Assembly: GCA_016490735.1 (NCBI GenBank)
Contig: JAEMWC010001640.1
Location: 1 to 64,000 of the forward strand
Source of the DNA: Pachyseris speciosa
Lineage: Eukaryota > Cnidaria > Anthozoa > Scleractinia > Pachyseridae
Length of the DNA: 64,000 bases
Direction of reading: 5' to 3'
This document shows, in pieces, positions 51,529-64,000 of this stretch. The stretch's first letter is position 1, and every line of letters starts with the position of its first letter. Position numbers and translations under genes: made by a program. The notes below the pieces were generated by a model. It was not told where the DNA came from. It made no database searches and saw only the letters and a list, made by a program, of their open reading frames with translations.

Positions 51529-54500
51529 TAGCTTGCGAGCAAGCTCTCTCGGGGGTGGGGGGTGGAAGGAGGGAAAAAAGGAAAGAGAGCTTGCAACAAT
51601 CTATCTGCGATTTGAATTCCGCCCCTTATGCTCCCTATGGCTTCCGGCTACCTGAGCTGTCAAAATTTGGGCAATCAGCGCAAACAGGAAATGTGTTTCT
51701 TCCGTCGAACAGGAAAGGACACGAAAAAACAACTTTGGCATACGCAATGCAAAAGACGCATCCTCGGAGACCCAGGGGCAGAGAGTCGGGTTGGGACGAA
51801 GATTCAGGACGAGCGAAAGTTTACAAGACGGATAGGAGAGCCCCTGGGAACATTTCTTTATCGGACTAGTTCAAGAAGCCATTGAAATACAGCTTCCTGA
51901 TTGGGCGGAAATTCTCTGGCAAGGAATTTTTTTCTGACCAATCGGCGATCAGCTTATATTTCGCACACCTTTCGTTACTTCTTATACCGAGGGTCAAACG
52001 CCCAATGTGCTGTCAGCCATATTTCGATCGCTGTGTCGACAGTGTACTTCGAGGAAAGTTTTGGTGGAAAGGGGCCCACAAAACTCAGATATCGACAAAT
52101 TCAACTTCTACTCAAGCAAAAATCACTTGTAAGGAACTAGAAAAATCAAGATGAAGACCGATCGCAGGTATCGTAAACTTCACGCTAAGAATTGTTGACA
52201 ACTCGGCCTCAATTGTTGTTATGAGCTTTTGTTTTTCTCTGGTGTACTCACAGGCAGTGGGCCGCTCCTGAAACTTTTCGGGAAGATGGAATTTCTGTTG
52301 CACAGGCCAGGCAAGTTTACCTATCGGGCGAGTGAAACCCAGCCGTTGAATTTTGTTTTGCTCACGAAATCGAACCTTCCACTGCTTACAACCGACTCGA
52401 AGTCGCGTCTCAGCTCGGCCCAGCTGCTCAATTTCGAGAGAGACTTTGAAATGGCCTGAGAAAATCCAGTTATATTAAAAAAATCCACTTATATTATGAC
52501 AATCAGGAAAGACCATGTTAAGTGGTTAAAGTCATTGGGCTTGAAGGCTGCTTTTGTGTGGAAAAGTGCGGAGGCCGAAGTCATAAACCAATTTATCAAA
52601 TCAAAATAAGTTTCCCAATACTCTGACATTCTCTTGCATACAGATGCCATTTTGACGTTGATGTGAGTTCAGATTATTCCTTTGAAATAGGTGATTACCT
52701 TGGCTATAGAGTAAGACTCGAATAGGAACTACTCCAGTGTTTTGGAGGGAAAGGAATGGAAAAGGGCATGTTAAGATGAAAACAGATTTTTACAAAAATC
52801 ATCACTCTTATGAGCATATAGACACTTAATGTTTTCCTTACTATTGGTAGAGTTAGCATAATTTTTGAGACCTTAGCAGATTTGTGGCAGATGTTTTGCA
52901 TGGTAATTGGGGTACGGTATTGACCAGATACCTTTTGTAGCATTACAGGGCTTTCATAGCTCCTAAGAATTAGGCAGTGTGATATGGTATTTCTGAACAT
53001 ATTGTGCAGTGCACTTACTATGATTAGCCTATTACAGGTATTTCAGTGAATGATGATGTTAAACTGTCTTGTGTTTCGGGAAATTGTTTGTGTTTTGAGA
53101 AACTGTTTTGTGTTATAGGAAATTGATTTTTGTCTTGGTAAATTCATTTGTGATTGACCCTTTTGGACCCCTGTAGAAAGGCAAAGTGAAAGACCAACAG
53201 ATAACAGATGGGCAATTAAATTTTAAGAATAATTTTAATTTTTTTGTACCCCCCTCTGAAACTGAGGGTGTAATTTCCTCTTGGGTATACTTTCCTGAAG
53301 TGCTGGCAACTGGCTAAAAAGTGGCTTCTTTAAATTTTGAGCCACCTGCTTTTCAATGAAAAGTTTCCAACGTTTTTTGAAGGCTGTTTAAATTCTCATA
53401 ATAAAGCCACCTTCTGTTAGATTCCAGTCAGCTATTCTAAAACCTAATAACAACTCTGAGGCCGTAAGCCTGGTGACAAATAATCACTACAATATCCAAA
53501 CAGATTACATTGGAAACTTGAATTTCAAGTTTCATCTCACTATAAAGAAAACTTCAGAACAAACAAAAAAACTAAATGAAATAACAATCCCTTCTAGTTT
53601 TATTTTGTTGTTATTTTATTGTTTGTTTATTTTTGGTTTCCACTTTATCTAAAAGGGGATATCTTACTGAGAAGCTACTAAGTTTTCTCATTTGGGTGAC
53701 CATGTTAACATATTTTGTAATTGTATTCAGGTTATGGGTATGGTTTGTGTTTAGTGTTCTTTAATTTGAAAGCTACCTTAAAATAATTTAACTATACTTA
53801 GCCATACCATTGTATCAGCCTTTTTGACTCAGTGAACTGTATAGTTGAGAATGGTTTGTCAGTAGGTGGTTATCGAGGGTCTTTCGGCACAAACACATTT
53901 ATACTATGTGAGGAACTGAAAACATGGTTCCTTGATTAACTGAAAGCATTCTCTCATGTTTTAAAAATTGTCAAGGAAAAGGGCAATGACAGGAAGAACC
54001 CATTCCAAAATTGGTGTGGTCTCAATGGAGAAATCAAGTCCTTTCTTGGTGTAGCATTGGCTTAGCAGTCACAGCAACTACAACTGTATCATGCAATAAT
54101 GGAATTTAATAATTGTTATATTATGGATACACTTGAGCGTTTATAAAGACGAGTGCGTACAAGACACTAAACATCCTGCATCAACTTGTAAACAACTTTA
54201 TCTGAAACTTTGCAACCTAAAAGTTGCAGCACAGTCAACATAATGTAAATGTTTCCAGCAAGGTTTTGCAAAAGCCCACTCCAAAACAGTCAAGTTTTTA
54301 AAACTTAAATTAACTTTTTAATTGAGCTCAGCACCACTGTGGTAAAAGAGTTCATAGAAAGCTTGTGCAAATTACCATGCATCTTGCATGTACAGTACAA
54401 CAATTAGCAATTATCTGCAAGGCAATCTGCATATTTTTATGCACACCAACAGATACCAGTCAAAAATATGAAAAGCGAAACATTACAATAGATCACAGTG

Positions 54501-55937
54501 GAACTGTACACTTTCTCTATAGCCTTTTCGTGGTCTCTCTCGAAATTGAGCTGAGACGGTCGATTGCAAGGCTTTAGATTTCGTGAGCAAAATATTAAAC
54601 CGTGCGTGCTTCTCGCGCAATCGGCAAACTTGTCTGGCCCGTTCAACAGAAATTTCATCGCCCCGAAGAGTTTCAGGAGCGGCCCACTCCACGTACGTAA
54701 ACCAGAGAAATAAGTCCAAACCAAACAACAATGATCGTCACCAGAGAAAGGGACCGAGTTACATGCTGTTCTTCGTGTGAAGTTTTCGATGCCTGCGGTC
54801 GGTCTTCATCTTGATTTTTCTAGCTTCTTACAAGTGATTGTTGCTTGAGTTCGATTTTAATTTGTGGATTTCTGGGTTTTGTGGGTCCCTAGCCACCAAA
54901 ATTTTCCTCGTAGGATAAATCTGTCGAACGAACGAGACAAGTGGAATCACTGAAAATATTGTCGACAACAGATTGACCGCTTACTTGTTGGTGTAAGGAG
55001 TCACGAAAGGAGTGCGATATATAAGCTGATCGCCGATTGGGCAGAAAAAAAATTCCTTGCCAGAAAATTTCCGCCCAATCACGTAGCTGGATTTCAATAG
55101 CTTCTGGAACGAGTCCGATAAAGAAATGTTCCCAGGGGCTCTCCCGACTGTCTTGTAAACTTTCGCTCGTCTCGAATCTTTGTCCCGTCCCGACTATCTG
55201 CCCCTGGGTCTCCGAGGATGCAAAAGACGGGAATCGTCGCGGAAAAAAAGAAATAACTCCTCAGTTTTTGCCTACCGTGAGCTACAAAAATACGAAAAAC
55301 CAGCGAAGGTTTCAGCTTTATTGCGGCCACATTAAACGTGGTAAACCCAAAGTTTGCTGAGCCGGAGAATGAAGTTGAAGTCTCGGATGTCGGACCAAGG
55401 ATGAAGCGAACTTTGCCAACCTCGGCAGCTACGCCAGATAGAAGCCCCAGTCAAAAGAAAGATCGGAACAGACATCCCCATACTCCGGGCTTCGGCAACC
55501 CTGTCGGCGATAACGCTTTGAAGTGAGAAAACAACCAATATTGTCTGCGACCAATTATTTTAGATCGCAGCGGCGCGCACTGGTACTTTTGCCAAATCAT
55601 GTAGGCAAAACAGCGAGAACATCTTTGCTTTGAAGTAAGCTGTCGACTGCTAGACGCTGTTCTGGTTTCAAATCTGACGGACAGTTCATATATTTGGTGA
55701 ATTTTTCGCTTCGCGAATACAGATGTCTCGCCTTTTCCGGACAAAAACCAAACAAACTCAAACCACGCAGTCCACGCTCGATTATAGATTACGTCATCAC
55801 TCGGTCAAATCAGCCAATCAGCATTTTGCGTCCAATTTTTGGACGCAGAAATTCAAATTTATGAGACACGAGTGCAAACTTTCCTTCTCTCCTTTCCTCC
55901 CCACCCCCTACCCCCGGGAGAGCTTGCTGGCGGGCTA
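51529..55937. mobile_element. Mutator-like element with long inverted arms (copy 2)
   Basis: Duplicate of 7797-12710, shorter mainly because it lacks the 447-bp MITE. It is flanked by an exact 9-bp duplication TTTTGTTTT at 51520-51528 and 55938-55946. It keeps the inverted arms and TATA-like boxes. Confidence 0.62.
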
Positions 55938-56255
55938 TTTTGTTTTTAATTGAAATTTTATATATTATTCATTTTGCTAATTTTAAATGGTATTTATTGT
56001 TTATAATTACATGTTATTAGTTTAGTTTTGCACAAAACCTTCGGGTGTTACTACTAGCACGGATTCTTACCAGTTTATATATTTTGCAACATCGAAATGC
56101 CAAAATATTGGCAAATGGTAGTTTTCATTAATTCTACCAAAGGTACTAAGGAAAGTACTGTCCCTGTAAGAAGAAGGAAAAGAGAGACCTGGGACCCGTG
56201 ATGACTTGTTGTAACCTGCTCCCAAGGCTGAATATCTTGCCTGAGTCTATAATGA

Positions 56256-58670
56256 ATAATAATTAAATAACAATATATAATTATAATAAGAACCTTCCCA
56301 GAATCCCTTGCAGCTGGAAAATCGTCAATCCCAAATAACTTGGTCAGTTTGAGGGCAGCAAGACCCCCACGTTGTCTAGCAATAAGTCTTACCATAAACT
56401 AATTCTTGTACAAGACTAAGGGCGATGACGTCATTGGTCACGTGACTTTGCTCAAAAGTGCGTTTTTGCTCAATGTGACGAAATTATTTTGTTATTGAAA
56501 AAGCAGTCAACATGGTTTGAAGCACAATGGTGTGAGCCATTTCGGACTGCCCGGGTACCGAACAAAATATAAATATTAAGGGAGGTATAAACAATTTTCA
56601 AAAAGTGGAAGTCTGGGTACAAGTGCTATCTCGCGTTGCATTAAACGCGAGGAAACAAAAATTTGGATATTGGTAGATATTTTTATGAAATATACATTTT
56701 TGTCATTTTTAATGCTGTGACGTCATCGGTCACGTGACCAGAACGGACCGAAGTTTAATATTCGCTCTAAAAGTTTACTAGAACCTTTCTCCAAGAATAT
56801 TTTTAAGCGAAGTTGTAGTTTAATAAATAGTGTTTTAAAAAATGGCCATGATTACTTTTTCCTAAAAAAGTGCGGCAGTAGAAAATCTATCTGAAAAGTT
56901 TGTCAGCTTCCTGCTCAACGACCATTTGAGGTATGAATAAAAGAAAATTTTGCCTAAGGCTTGAGAGTATGCTCTTTATGATGGCGTAGTCAGTTTCTTC
57001 TTATTTCAATTGCTTTTGGCGAGGATCGATGTTTAAGATTTTTTTCAGAGGAGAGGGCCTGGAGGAAAGAACGAAAACGAGGCTATACTTTCGCGCGCTT
57101 TTTGTTCACTGCGACGCCGCGCCACAAAAGGTTAGCTAGAAAAAAAAATTCCAAGGACTGGACAACGGACTGGACTTGCATTTTCTTTAAACGGAACTTT
57201 TGACGACTTTTTTAATTATTTTTTTTTATGGCTGCTGTCTGTTCAGGGACAATGTATACTTGAGAAGGTAAGTTGATACAGATAGTTGTTGCTGTTTGTT
57301 AAAAAACAAAACAAAAAAAAAAAGCGCGTTTGTGTTACACTTAAATGCACTTCCTACCTAAAAAGTGTTGTTTGATTCTTGAAATTATAAAACTTAAACT
57401 AGAAGTTGCAGCAATGCGAATGAAATCAAATTAATGCTAACATTAAATGAAACAATTTAAGTTGCTTAAGGCAACCGATGTAAGCTCAGTAATTTTACTA
57501 AATGCGATATTTGAAGGTTAAAAACGTATCTTAAACAGTGACGGAATAAATGATTACTTTATTTTCAACCGGAACTTAAAACGTTACCTTCATTCGCACA
57601 GACATCAAAACTTTATTTTATACTGTCCATGAACTAAATTCCCTATTACAATTATAACAAAGTGTACAATAAGGCCATTATTCAAAGTATTGGCCTAAGA
57701 AAAATAATTGCGCATAAACAAATACTGGAACAGTTCGTACTTTCAAATGGATTACCCTAATGAATTACACGATTCCGAAACATTTTGTTGTATCTGAAAA
57801 ATTACTGTACTACAAAAAACGTTTTCACAGAGGTTGTAATGCATGGGGGTTCAGATAATTTAATTCAATTTTATAAAGCTAAAAATTGTATGTCAAAGAT
57901 TCAGCAGAAACAGAGAAAAGTTTTAAAATCACGGCTGTTTGTGCGAGTTCGTGTACGTGCGCGCTAAACGCGGAAGGTACCTAAGCTTAATAACTCTGAA
58001 GACGTCAAGTACTTAAGTTTATGTCAAAACCGACCAAGAACCAGTCGAAAAAAACAAAGAAAGATTAGCAAATAATTGTTTTAATAGATTTGGCAGTTTT
58101 ACAAAGTGTTACGCTTCTGGTTTGTGGCACCTATTTACAATGGTAGTCTGACGAAAAACCTTTTTACAACAATGTTTAAATTATAAGCTTAAGCTTAGGG
58201 TAAATTTCATTTGAATCTATTTTTTAAATTGAGGGGAAATTAAAATGTAATTTGCTATAAGAATGGGTCCAACACAGAAATCCTGATAACCGTCTTCACA
58301 AACAAACTGACGATAAACTTGAAAACCAAATTTGAGAGTAGGCTTAACTTCTTGCCGAGCCATACAAAAGTTGGGCACATAAACAAAGACAACGCTTATC
58401 TGGCTTATCGGTTGACCGTAAGTTTTTTGAAGAAAACGACTAAATAAAAGGTCAACGGTAAATACCTTCTCCAATCGTCGAGAAGGCTACATCGGGCCAC
58501 TGCGTAAATCGCACATCCTTCGTCTTTAGTCATGCTCAAAGCACAGCGGGAAAATTTATGTGTTGTCGAATGCAGTCGCGGCGCGAATACAATCCCTTTC
58601 ACAACGCTTTAGATACATCCAAAAAGCCGTCCACCAAGCCTTGATATAATTCTTCCCAGAGTGACCAGTT
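56256..58670. other. Copy-2-specific unique sequence, no gene recognised
   Basis: Starts right after the ATT-rich point where copy 1 goes on to the ILEI exon. AT-rich, with several A- and T-runs (57178-57230, 57301-57325). No supported exon. Confidence 0.5.
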
Positions 58671-58677
58671 AAAAATA

Positions 58678-59150
58678 TTTTCACAGTCTTAACACATCTT
58701 CAGGTGACCTAGTCGAAGTGGCGGAAGGAGAGTGGAGTCGAACGAGGTATCGCACAGCGTTGACGTGGAAGTCGTTAATCCACTGACTTGATCTAAAGTT
58801 TTATGCTTCGGACTAGAAATTTTCCATTACTTAGTTGAATTTGACGGCAAATCTCCCATTTTGGCGACCTTTTCAGCTTTTCACCACAGCTCTTTCACCA
58901 CACAAATCTTTTCACAGTCTAACACATCTTCAGGTGACCTAGTCGAAGTGGCGGAACGAGAGAGTCGAACGAGGTATCGCACAGCGTTCATGTGCTCGTT
59001 AATCCACTGACTTGGTCTAAGGTTTTATGAGCCAGGATGAACCAAATTTCAAAATCATTTCACCGTTTTGAATGTAGTTAAGCTTCGGACTAGAAATTTC
59101 CCATTACTTTGTTAAACTTGACCGCAAATACCACTTTCACCACAGCTACA
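58678..59150. repeat. Tandem duplication of about 240 bp
   Basis: TTTTCACAGTC..AACACATCTTCAGGTGACC starts both units (58677 and 58911). They share GACCTAGTCGAAGTGGCGGA, AACGAGGTATCGCACAGCG and TCCACTGACTTG. The second has about 55 extra bases. The shared block contains a B-box-like GTTCGACTCC on the minus strand. Confidence 0.8.
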
Positions 59151-59389
59151 GCGCTGTCGCAAGCAAACCGTCGCTTCGTTTCAGAAGGTCGATTCACTTT
59201 CTGTGATTGGTTAAACAAAATGACGTGTGAGTCGCGAGGTGTGGAGAATCTACGATTCGATGACAAACATAGCGGGAAATGTCTTTCTTCGTAATTTTAA
59301 CCAAAGAAAAAATTGCAAAACGTTTAATTTTTGGTTTATCGTGAACTAAAAAAACTGTCAGAACAAGAGCGGATAGGCGTGTTTTCAGA

Positions 59390-60004
<615 letters not shown>

Positions 60005-60414
60005 TAACACTTGTGATTTCTGGTATGAATGAATTAATATGCAAAAACTAAAAAAGTTAAAAATAATAAAGAAAAATTGTCAACTATTTTCCCAAAGAAG
60101 TACAAATACACTTGCCTCGATCCAAGCCCATCATAATAAATATCCACAAAAATACGAATACAAATCTTCCGTCTGTACAACATTTAACTCCCAAATTTCA
60201 ATACAACCATTTTTTTTTCTTACATTTATTAGTAAGCTCTGGCTTGCTGGCTCAGCAACAAATAACTTTCAAAACCATGAGAAGTTAAGTGAGAGAAACA
60301 ATGTCTACAAGGTCTAAATAATAAGTCAGTAGTGCATGAATGGGTGGGGCAGGGGTTCTGAACCTTCAACTGATTGTACTTTTATCTTCTGGTTCTACCC
60401 CTTACGTAGCAGTA

Positions 60415-61539
60415 TCTACTTACGTCTTAACTTTGTTGCAGAGTCTAACAGAACAGAGTCGGAAACTTCCCTGGCCTTTCTCGATATCAAAGTTTTTATC
60501 AGCGGCAACGGCTTATGTACCAGTGTGCACTACAAACCCACCGATTCTCACAGTTATTTGTTGTATTCATCTTCACATCCATCTCATGTCAAAAACGCCA
60601 TTCCCTATTCTCAATTTCTTAGACTTCGACGTCTATGTAGTGATGACTCTGATTTTTCCAACAAATCAGAGGAAATGTGCCATTTTTTCGAGAAACGTGG
60701 CTATCCTGATTCTGTAGTTCAATCGGGCCATCACCGCGCTCAGCAGATTGATCAACAGTCAGCACTACAGACGTCACAAAAGGAAAAGAATGACAGAATT
60801 CCATTCACCCTCACATTTCACCCGCATAATAACCCAGTTAAAGCCATCATTCTTATTCTTCTTAAATGATCCAGAAACTGCTAGAATCTTTTCGGAACCA
60901 CCGCTGATTTCATTCAAACGCGACAAAAATGTAGGTAACTTTCTAGTTAAAAGCGCATTCAAAACAACTGAACAACCTGGCACTTTTAAATGCGCGCACT
61001 CGCGATGCAAAACTTGTCCTTTCATTCAAAACACTGACAAAATATCGGGCCCTAAGCGATCTGTTAAGATCACTGATCGTTTCACGTGTACCTCCGCAAA
61101 TGTTATCTATTGCATAACCTGCACATTATGCAAAAAGTTATACATCGGCGAAACAGGAAGACGACTAGGTGACCGATTCCGAGAACATCTTCGTGATGTT
61201 GAGAAAGATGACAAAGACGCATCCAAACCTGTCGCTCGGCATTTTAATCTCCCTAACCATTCCAAACAACACATGTCAATCTCCGGCCTTTCCCTACATC
61301 AAGGTACCACGGAAAGCCGTAAAAATCTCGAGCAAAAACTGATCTTTCAAATTGGCACTCTTAATCCCCACGGTATCAACGAGCGCTTTTCATTCAATTA
61401 ATTTATTCCTGTTTTTCACGTTACCATGTTACCACCAATAGCGTAGCTCCATTTTCTGTATATAAACCATACACAACCCACAATTCCTCGATTCGCTCCG
61501 ACGAAGGGCTAACGCTCGAAATGTCAGATAATCGAATCC

Positions 61540-61570
<31 letters not shown>

Positions 61571-61600
61571 CGTTGATAAACCAAATTTTCGTGTCTCACT
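60415..61600 (+). mobile_element. Penelope-like element, 5'-truncated (RT end plus GIY-YIG)
   Basis: The reverse-transcriptase C-terminal region reads LNFVAESNR, SLAFLDIKVFISGNGLCTSV, HYKPTDSHSYLLYSSSHPSH, VKNAIPYSQFLRLRRLCS and EKRGYPDSVV. After a deletion near 60865 the frame is SFKRDKNVGNFLVKS, CKTCPF, VIYCITC, KLYIGETGRRLGDRFREHL and a QKLIFQIGTLNPHGIN end at 61401. The catalytic YxDD part and everything 5' is absent. 61401-61600 is 3' non-coding. It shares high similarity with 24198-25257. Confidence 0.82.
61490..61538 (+). ncRNA. Hammerhead-ribozyme-like motif (second copy)
   Basis: GATTCG and CGAATC form helix I; core CCGACGA at 61498-61504, stem-loop GGGC-TAA-CGCTC, GAAA at 61518-61521, then TGTC. 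Compared with the copy at 24246 the GAAAC is GAAAT, which breaks the ACGU palindrome. Confidence 0.35.
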
Positions 61601-61602
61601 TC

Positions 61603-61648
<46 letters not shown>

Positions 61649-61935
61649 TAACAAAATTGCAAATTCATCACAACTTATCATTGTTCTTACCACCTTGGGA
61701 ATGCCACTTTTTTGGTAGCCGCTTCAGTACACGTCTATTATTTCTATTTCTGTATTGTAACCGTTTTCTCCATTTTTACTTTGCTTCAGTGTTGCCCCTG
61801 AAGAAGGTTAGTCATGTCTCGCCGTAATATACGGCATTAAAAGTTACCCTTTTCGACCATCATTTTGTTTCTTTGCCTTATATCTACCTTTTTATGGGAT
61901 ATATAATTATATATTGTTATTTCCGGTTTCACTTG

Positions 61936-61955
61936 TAATAATAATAATAATAATA

Positions 61956-62008
<53 letters not shown>
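61936..62008. repeat. ATT microsatellite (copy 2)
   Basis: About 24 units with one AGT interruption; right edge of the copy-2-specific DNA. Confidence 0.95.
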
Positions 62009-62017
62009 TGTCCTTAC

Positions 62018-62231
62018 CGGGAGGCCCGTGCTGTAATGAAATCTTCAACTTTATAATGCTTGTACTTGTGAAATCCATGATGGTTTGTTTTCTCCAGCGT
62101 ATCCAATAAAAGCAAACGAACTTCGAAATTCCACCAAGATTGGTTCAGTAGCACCCAGTCTCTTAAGAGCGTCAGCCGCTGACTGCCAGTAAGTGGAGGC
62201 ACTTTCTTGAGTGGCAATCAACACAATCTTG
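62018..62231 (-). pseudogene. ILEI-like domain, exon C of module B' (copy 2)
   Basis: Duplicate of 15848-16083 with the same acceptor and donor. It reads KIVLIATQESASTYW through GYAGENKPSWISQVQAL, where a net loss of 22 bases (copy 1 has the EQAKRFEGPS part) shifts the frame and removes the segment before the last strand. 214 nt remain instead of 236. Confidence 0.72.
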
Positions 62232-62249
62232 CTAAAGTAAGAAAAAGAC

Positions 62250-64000
62250 AAATGTATTTTCCGCTGGTATGTAAGCAATTCTTTGCAGGAGTATCAGTGA
62301 CACCTTTTGATTGGCTATTCGATATTATACAAATTCATTAGCACGGGGTGCTTCTTTCTCTCTAGCGTTCCAGTTTGCGACGTGATTGCCGTTCGTTTTG
62401 TCTCTGTGATGTCGCTTCGGAATCTTTTGTTGAAGGAACGAAAGAGAAAGAAGCACCAGAGATTCCTAATCCTCATAGTTCGGAGTTGGTGTACGAAGTT
62501 TTTTCCTTATTTAAGGGATATCTTAATACACAGCTCGCAGCCCAGGAAAAGCTGATAGAAGATCAGGCGAAACTAGAGAGGTCCGCTCCGGATTTCAAAT
62601 TCAAGGGTAAAAGATAGCAGTTTGAGGTAAACGCCAAACTAGAAAGCCTCCTTTCTCGAATTAAAACCAGTGCTGACGACGCCAGTCAAGTTCTTAGTTT
62701 AGTGCACGAAGCGCTACAAATCATTCGCAAGAGGCAGAAGTTAATAAGGATTGCTGACCGCAGCAAGGATGGCTGGTTAGTGGTTCAGGAATACGAGTCG
62801 GATGACCTCGCTTCAAACTCCGAAGACGAAAGACGCCTCAGGAAAGCGAAGAATGCTGCGGCAAAAAGAGGAAGGATTTCGACGAGTCTAAGCCGGGCTC
62901 TTCTAAGCGTTTTAAGTCTGACGGTGATAATCAGCTTTTTCGCGGTAATATTTTTCCTTTGTTTTATTTGTTAATTCTCACGAGGTTGGAATGCCTGAGC
63001 ATCCAACCATCAAAGAGTGTTGCTTGTTTTGAATGTATTGCATTTAAGAGAAAACAATTTACGTTAGTTTGAGCAGAGCGAATTAGAACGTAAACTTATT
63101 TTCCGCTGGTATGTAAGCAATTCTTTTGCAGGAGTATCTGTGGCACCTTTTGATTGGCTATTCGATATTATATATTCATTAGCATGAGGTGCTTCTTTCT
63201 CTCTCTCTCGCTTTCCAGTGTGCGACGTGTTTGCCGTTCGTTTTCTCGCCCACCCGCCTCATTAATTCTGTTTACTTCAGATTAATTTGCGGTTAATCTT
63301 TGTAGGCCGTGTAGACTTTGGTGCAAGTCTTTCCTGCACTTAGTGTTTCTGGTGCCGCCGCTTCGGTTATTGGGCGAAAGCTTGCCGAGCCTCATGGCCG
63401 GTTTACCAGTTCACAAACCGCAGCGGCTTCCCTTATTCAAGCCGTGCCAACTTTAGTGGATTCACAGGAGGTGTTGCTGACAGATCAACAGCTAAGTGAT
63501 GATTTTAACGATTGTCCTATCGCTGGCTACATCGTAGAGGTATCTTCTTACGAGTTTGTTTCAAGTTTATCGGTTTCTATCCAGGTTAAAGGAAGACTTG
63601 GAAATAACATTCAATTTTGGCATGATATCGGCGCTCCGAGTTATATTCTGTCTATTATTAGAGACGTTTACAAGATTCTTTTCGAACTTATTCCTTCTGG
63701 AATTTTTCTTAAGAACAACAGGTCTTCATTGACACATCCAGCTTTTGTTGAGGATGTTATGGAATTACTTGAATCTCATCGTGTTGTCGAGCTTCCTTCA
63801 CCTCCTTACGTCGTTAATCCGTTATCCGTTTCAATACATCCAAATGGAAAGAAGAGACTTATACTTGATTTTTAAGGCACGTTAATCAGTATTTATATAG
63901 GCAAAAGGCCAAGTATGAGGACTGAAAAGTGGCTTTATCGTATTTTCAGAAAGATTCTTACATTGATTTCGTTCGATCTTAAAAGCGGTTATCATTATAT
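62250..64000 (+). pseudogene. DIRS-like element, copy 2 (runs off the window)
   Basis: Duplicate of 16100-17846. The promoter-like module is at about 62250-62412 and about 63097-63250, ORF1 with the shared TAG near 62615, and the basic tail in a frame shifted by the shared A-run loss. The reverse-transcriptase start VKGRLGNNIQFWHDIGAPS and NPLSVSIHPNGKKRLILDF precede the shared T-run frameshift. It has NPNGK-type residues (HPNGKK) that copy 1 lost (HQKR). Confidence 0.6.

Larger units (their letters stand above)
43676..56022. repeat. Segmental duplication, copy 2 (segment I)
   Basis: Second copy of 1-12798 in direct orientation. Private differences include about 50 extra bases at 44157-44205, an exact empty site for the MITE at about 52210, a loss of about 23 bases near 54447, and loss of the splice-acceptor region near 52475. 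Beyond 56022 it continues into sequence matching 15602-15785 (56023-56255), then about 5.7 kb of unrelated DNA, then resumes at 61936. Confidence 0.95.
61936..64000. repeat. Segmental duplication, copy 2 (segment III, runs off the window)
   Basis: Direct match to about 15785-17846: an ATT microsatellite, the ILEI exon C copy, then the 5' part of the DIRS-like remnant. The match is still intact at the last base of the window, so the duplicated unit continues beyond 64000. Confidence 0.93.

Overview
The window reads as animal nuclear DNA, most likely a cnidarian and probably a stony coral. It is AT-rich, its genes are small exons with GT/AG borders in long introns, and it is packed with eukaryotic transposons: Penelope-like, DIRS-like, Ty3/Gypsy, PIF/Harbinger, Mutator-like, LINE 3' ends, tRNA-derived SINEs and foldback MITEs. 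The taxon is inferred from repeat and domain style; no marker gene is present. I see no prokaryotic operons, rRNA or CRISPR.

The main architectural fact is a tandem repeat with a period of about 43.7 kb. Bases 1-12798 recur at 43676-56022, 15602-15785 recur near 56023-56255, and 15785-17846 recur at about 61936-64000. The copies look mostly above 95% identical by eye. They differ by clean insertions and deletions: a 447-bp MITE and about 2.8 kb found only in copy 1, and about 5.7 kb found only in copy 2. This is either a real segmental duplication or two haplotypes placed end to end by assembly.

The host gene I can best support lies on the minus strand and encodes a secreted protein with an ILEI/FAM3-like (PANDER-type) domain. 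Three exons (N, M, C) make one domain, and their intron phases make the set a symmetric phase-1 cassette. Module B is at 25464-25312, 23681-23591 and 16083-15848. Module A is at 1991-1848, 1109-1020 and 715-492. A signal-peptide exon lies upstream at 35712-35646, with a broken tandem copy beside it. The second duplicon carries module A' (45714-45571, 44832-44742, 44437-44214) and the start of module B' (62231-62018). Module A has a 1-base loss in exon M, and module B' has a 22-base net loss in exon C, so the two copies are decaying in different places. A second candidate host gene is a small two-exon plus-strand gene for a single-pass membrane protein (4650-4737 + 5028-5227). It is open in copy 1 and interrupted in copy 2.

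Region by region: 1-7.8 kb holds ILEI module A, a LINE remnant, a chromodomain relic, the small membrane-protein gene and exon-like cassettes. 7.8-12.7 kb is a Mutator-like element with about 1.4-kb inverted arms. 12.8-15.6 kb is copy-1-only sequence with a LINE remnant and a 254/261-bp tandem repeat. 15.8-18.6 kb has ILEI exon C and a DIRS-like remnant. 18.6-21.5 kb is a dead Harbinger element with a nested MITE. 22.8-27.8 kb has a 35-bp minisatellite, ILEI exons M and N, two Penelope-like fragments and an exact 318-bp tandem duplication. 28.2-35 kb has SINE clusters and a nearly complete Ty3/Gypsy element inserted in a palindromic satellite. 35-43.7 kb has the signal exons, foldbacks and tRNA-like sequences. 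43.7-64 kb is the second duplicon, interrupted at 56.3-61.9 kb by unique DNA, (CT)n arrays and a Penelope-like 3' fragment with a hammerhead-like motif. Nearly all mobile-element genes are pseudogenes.
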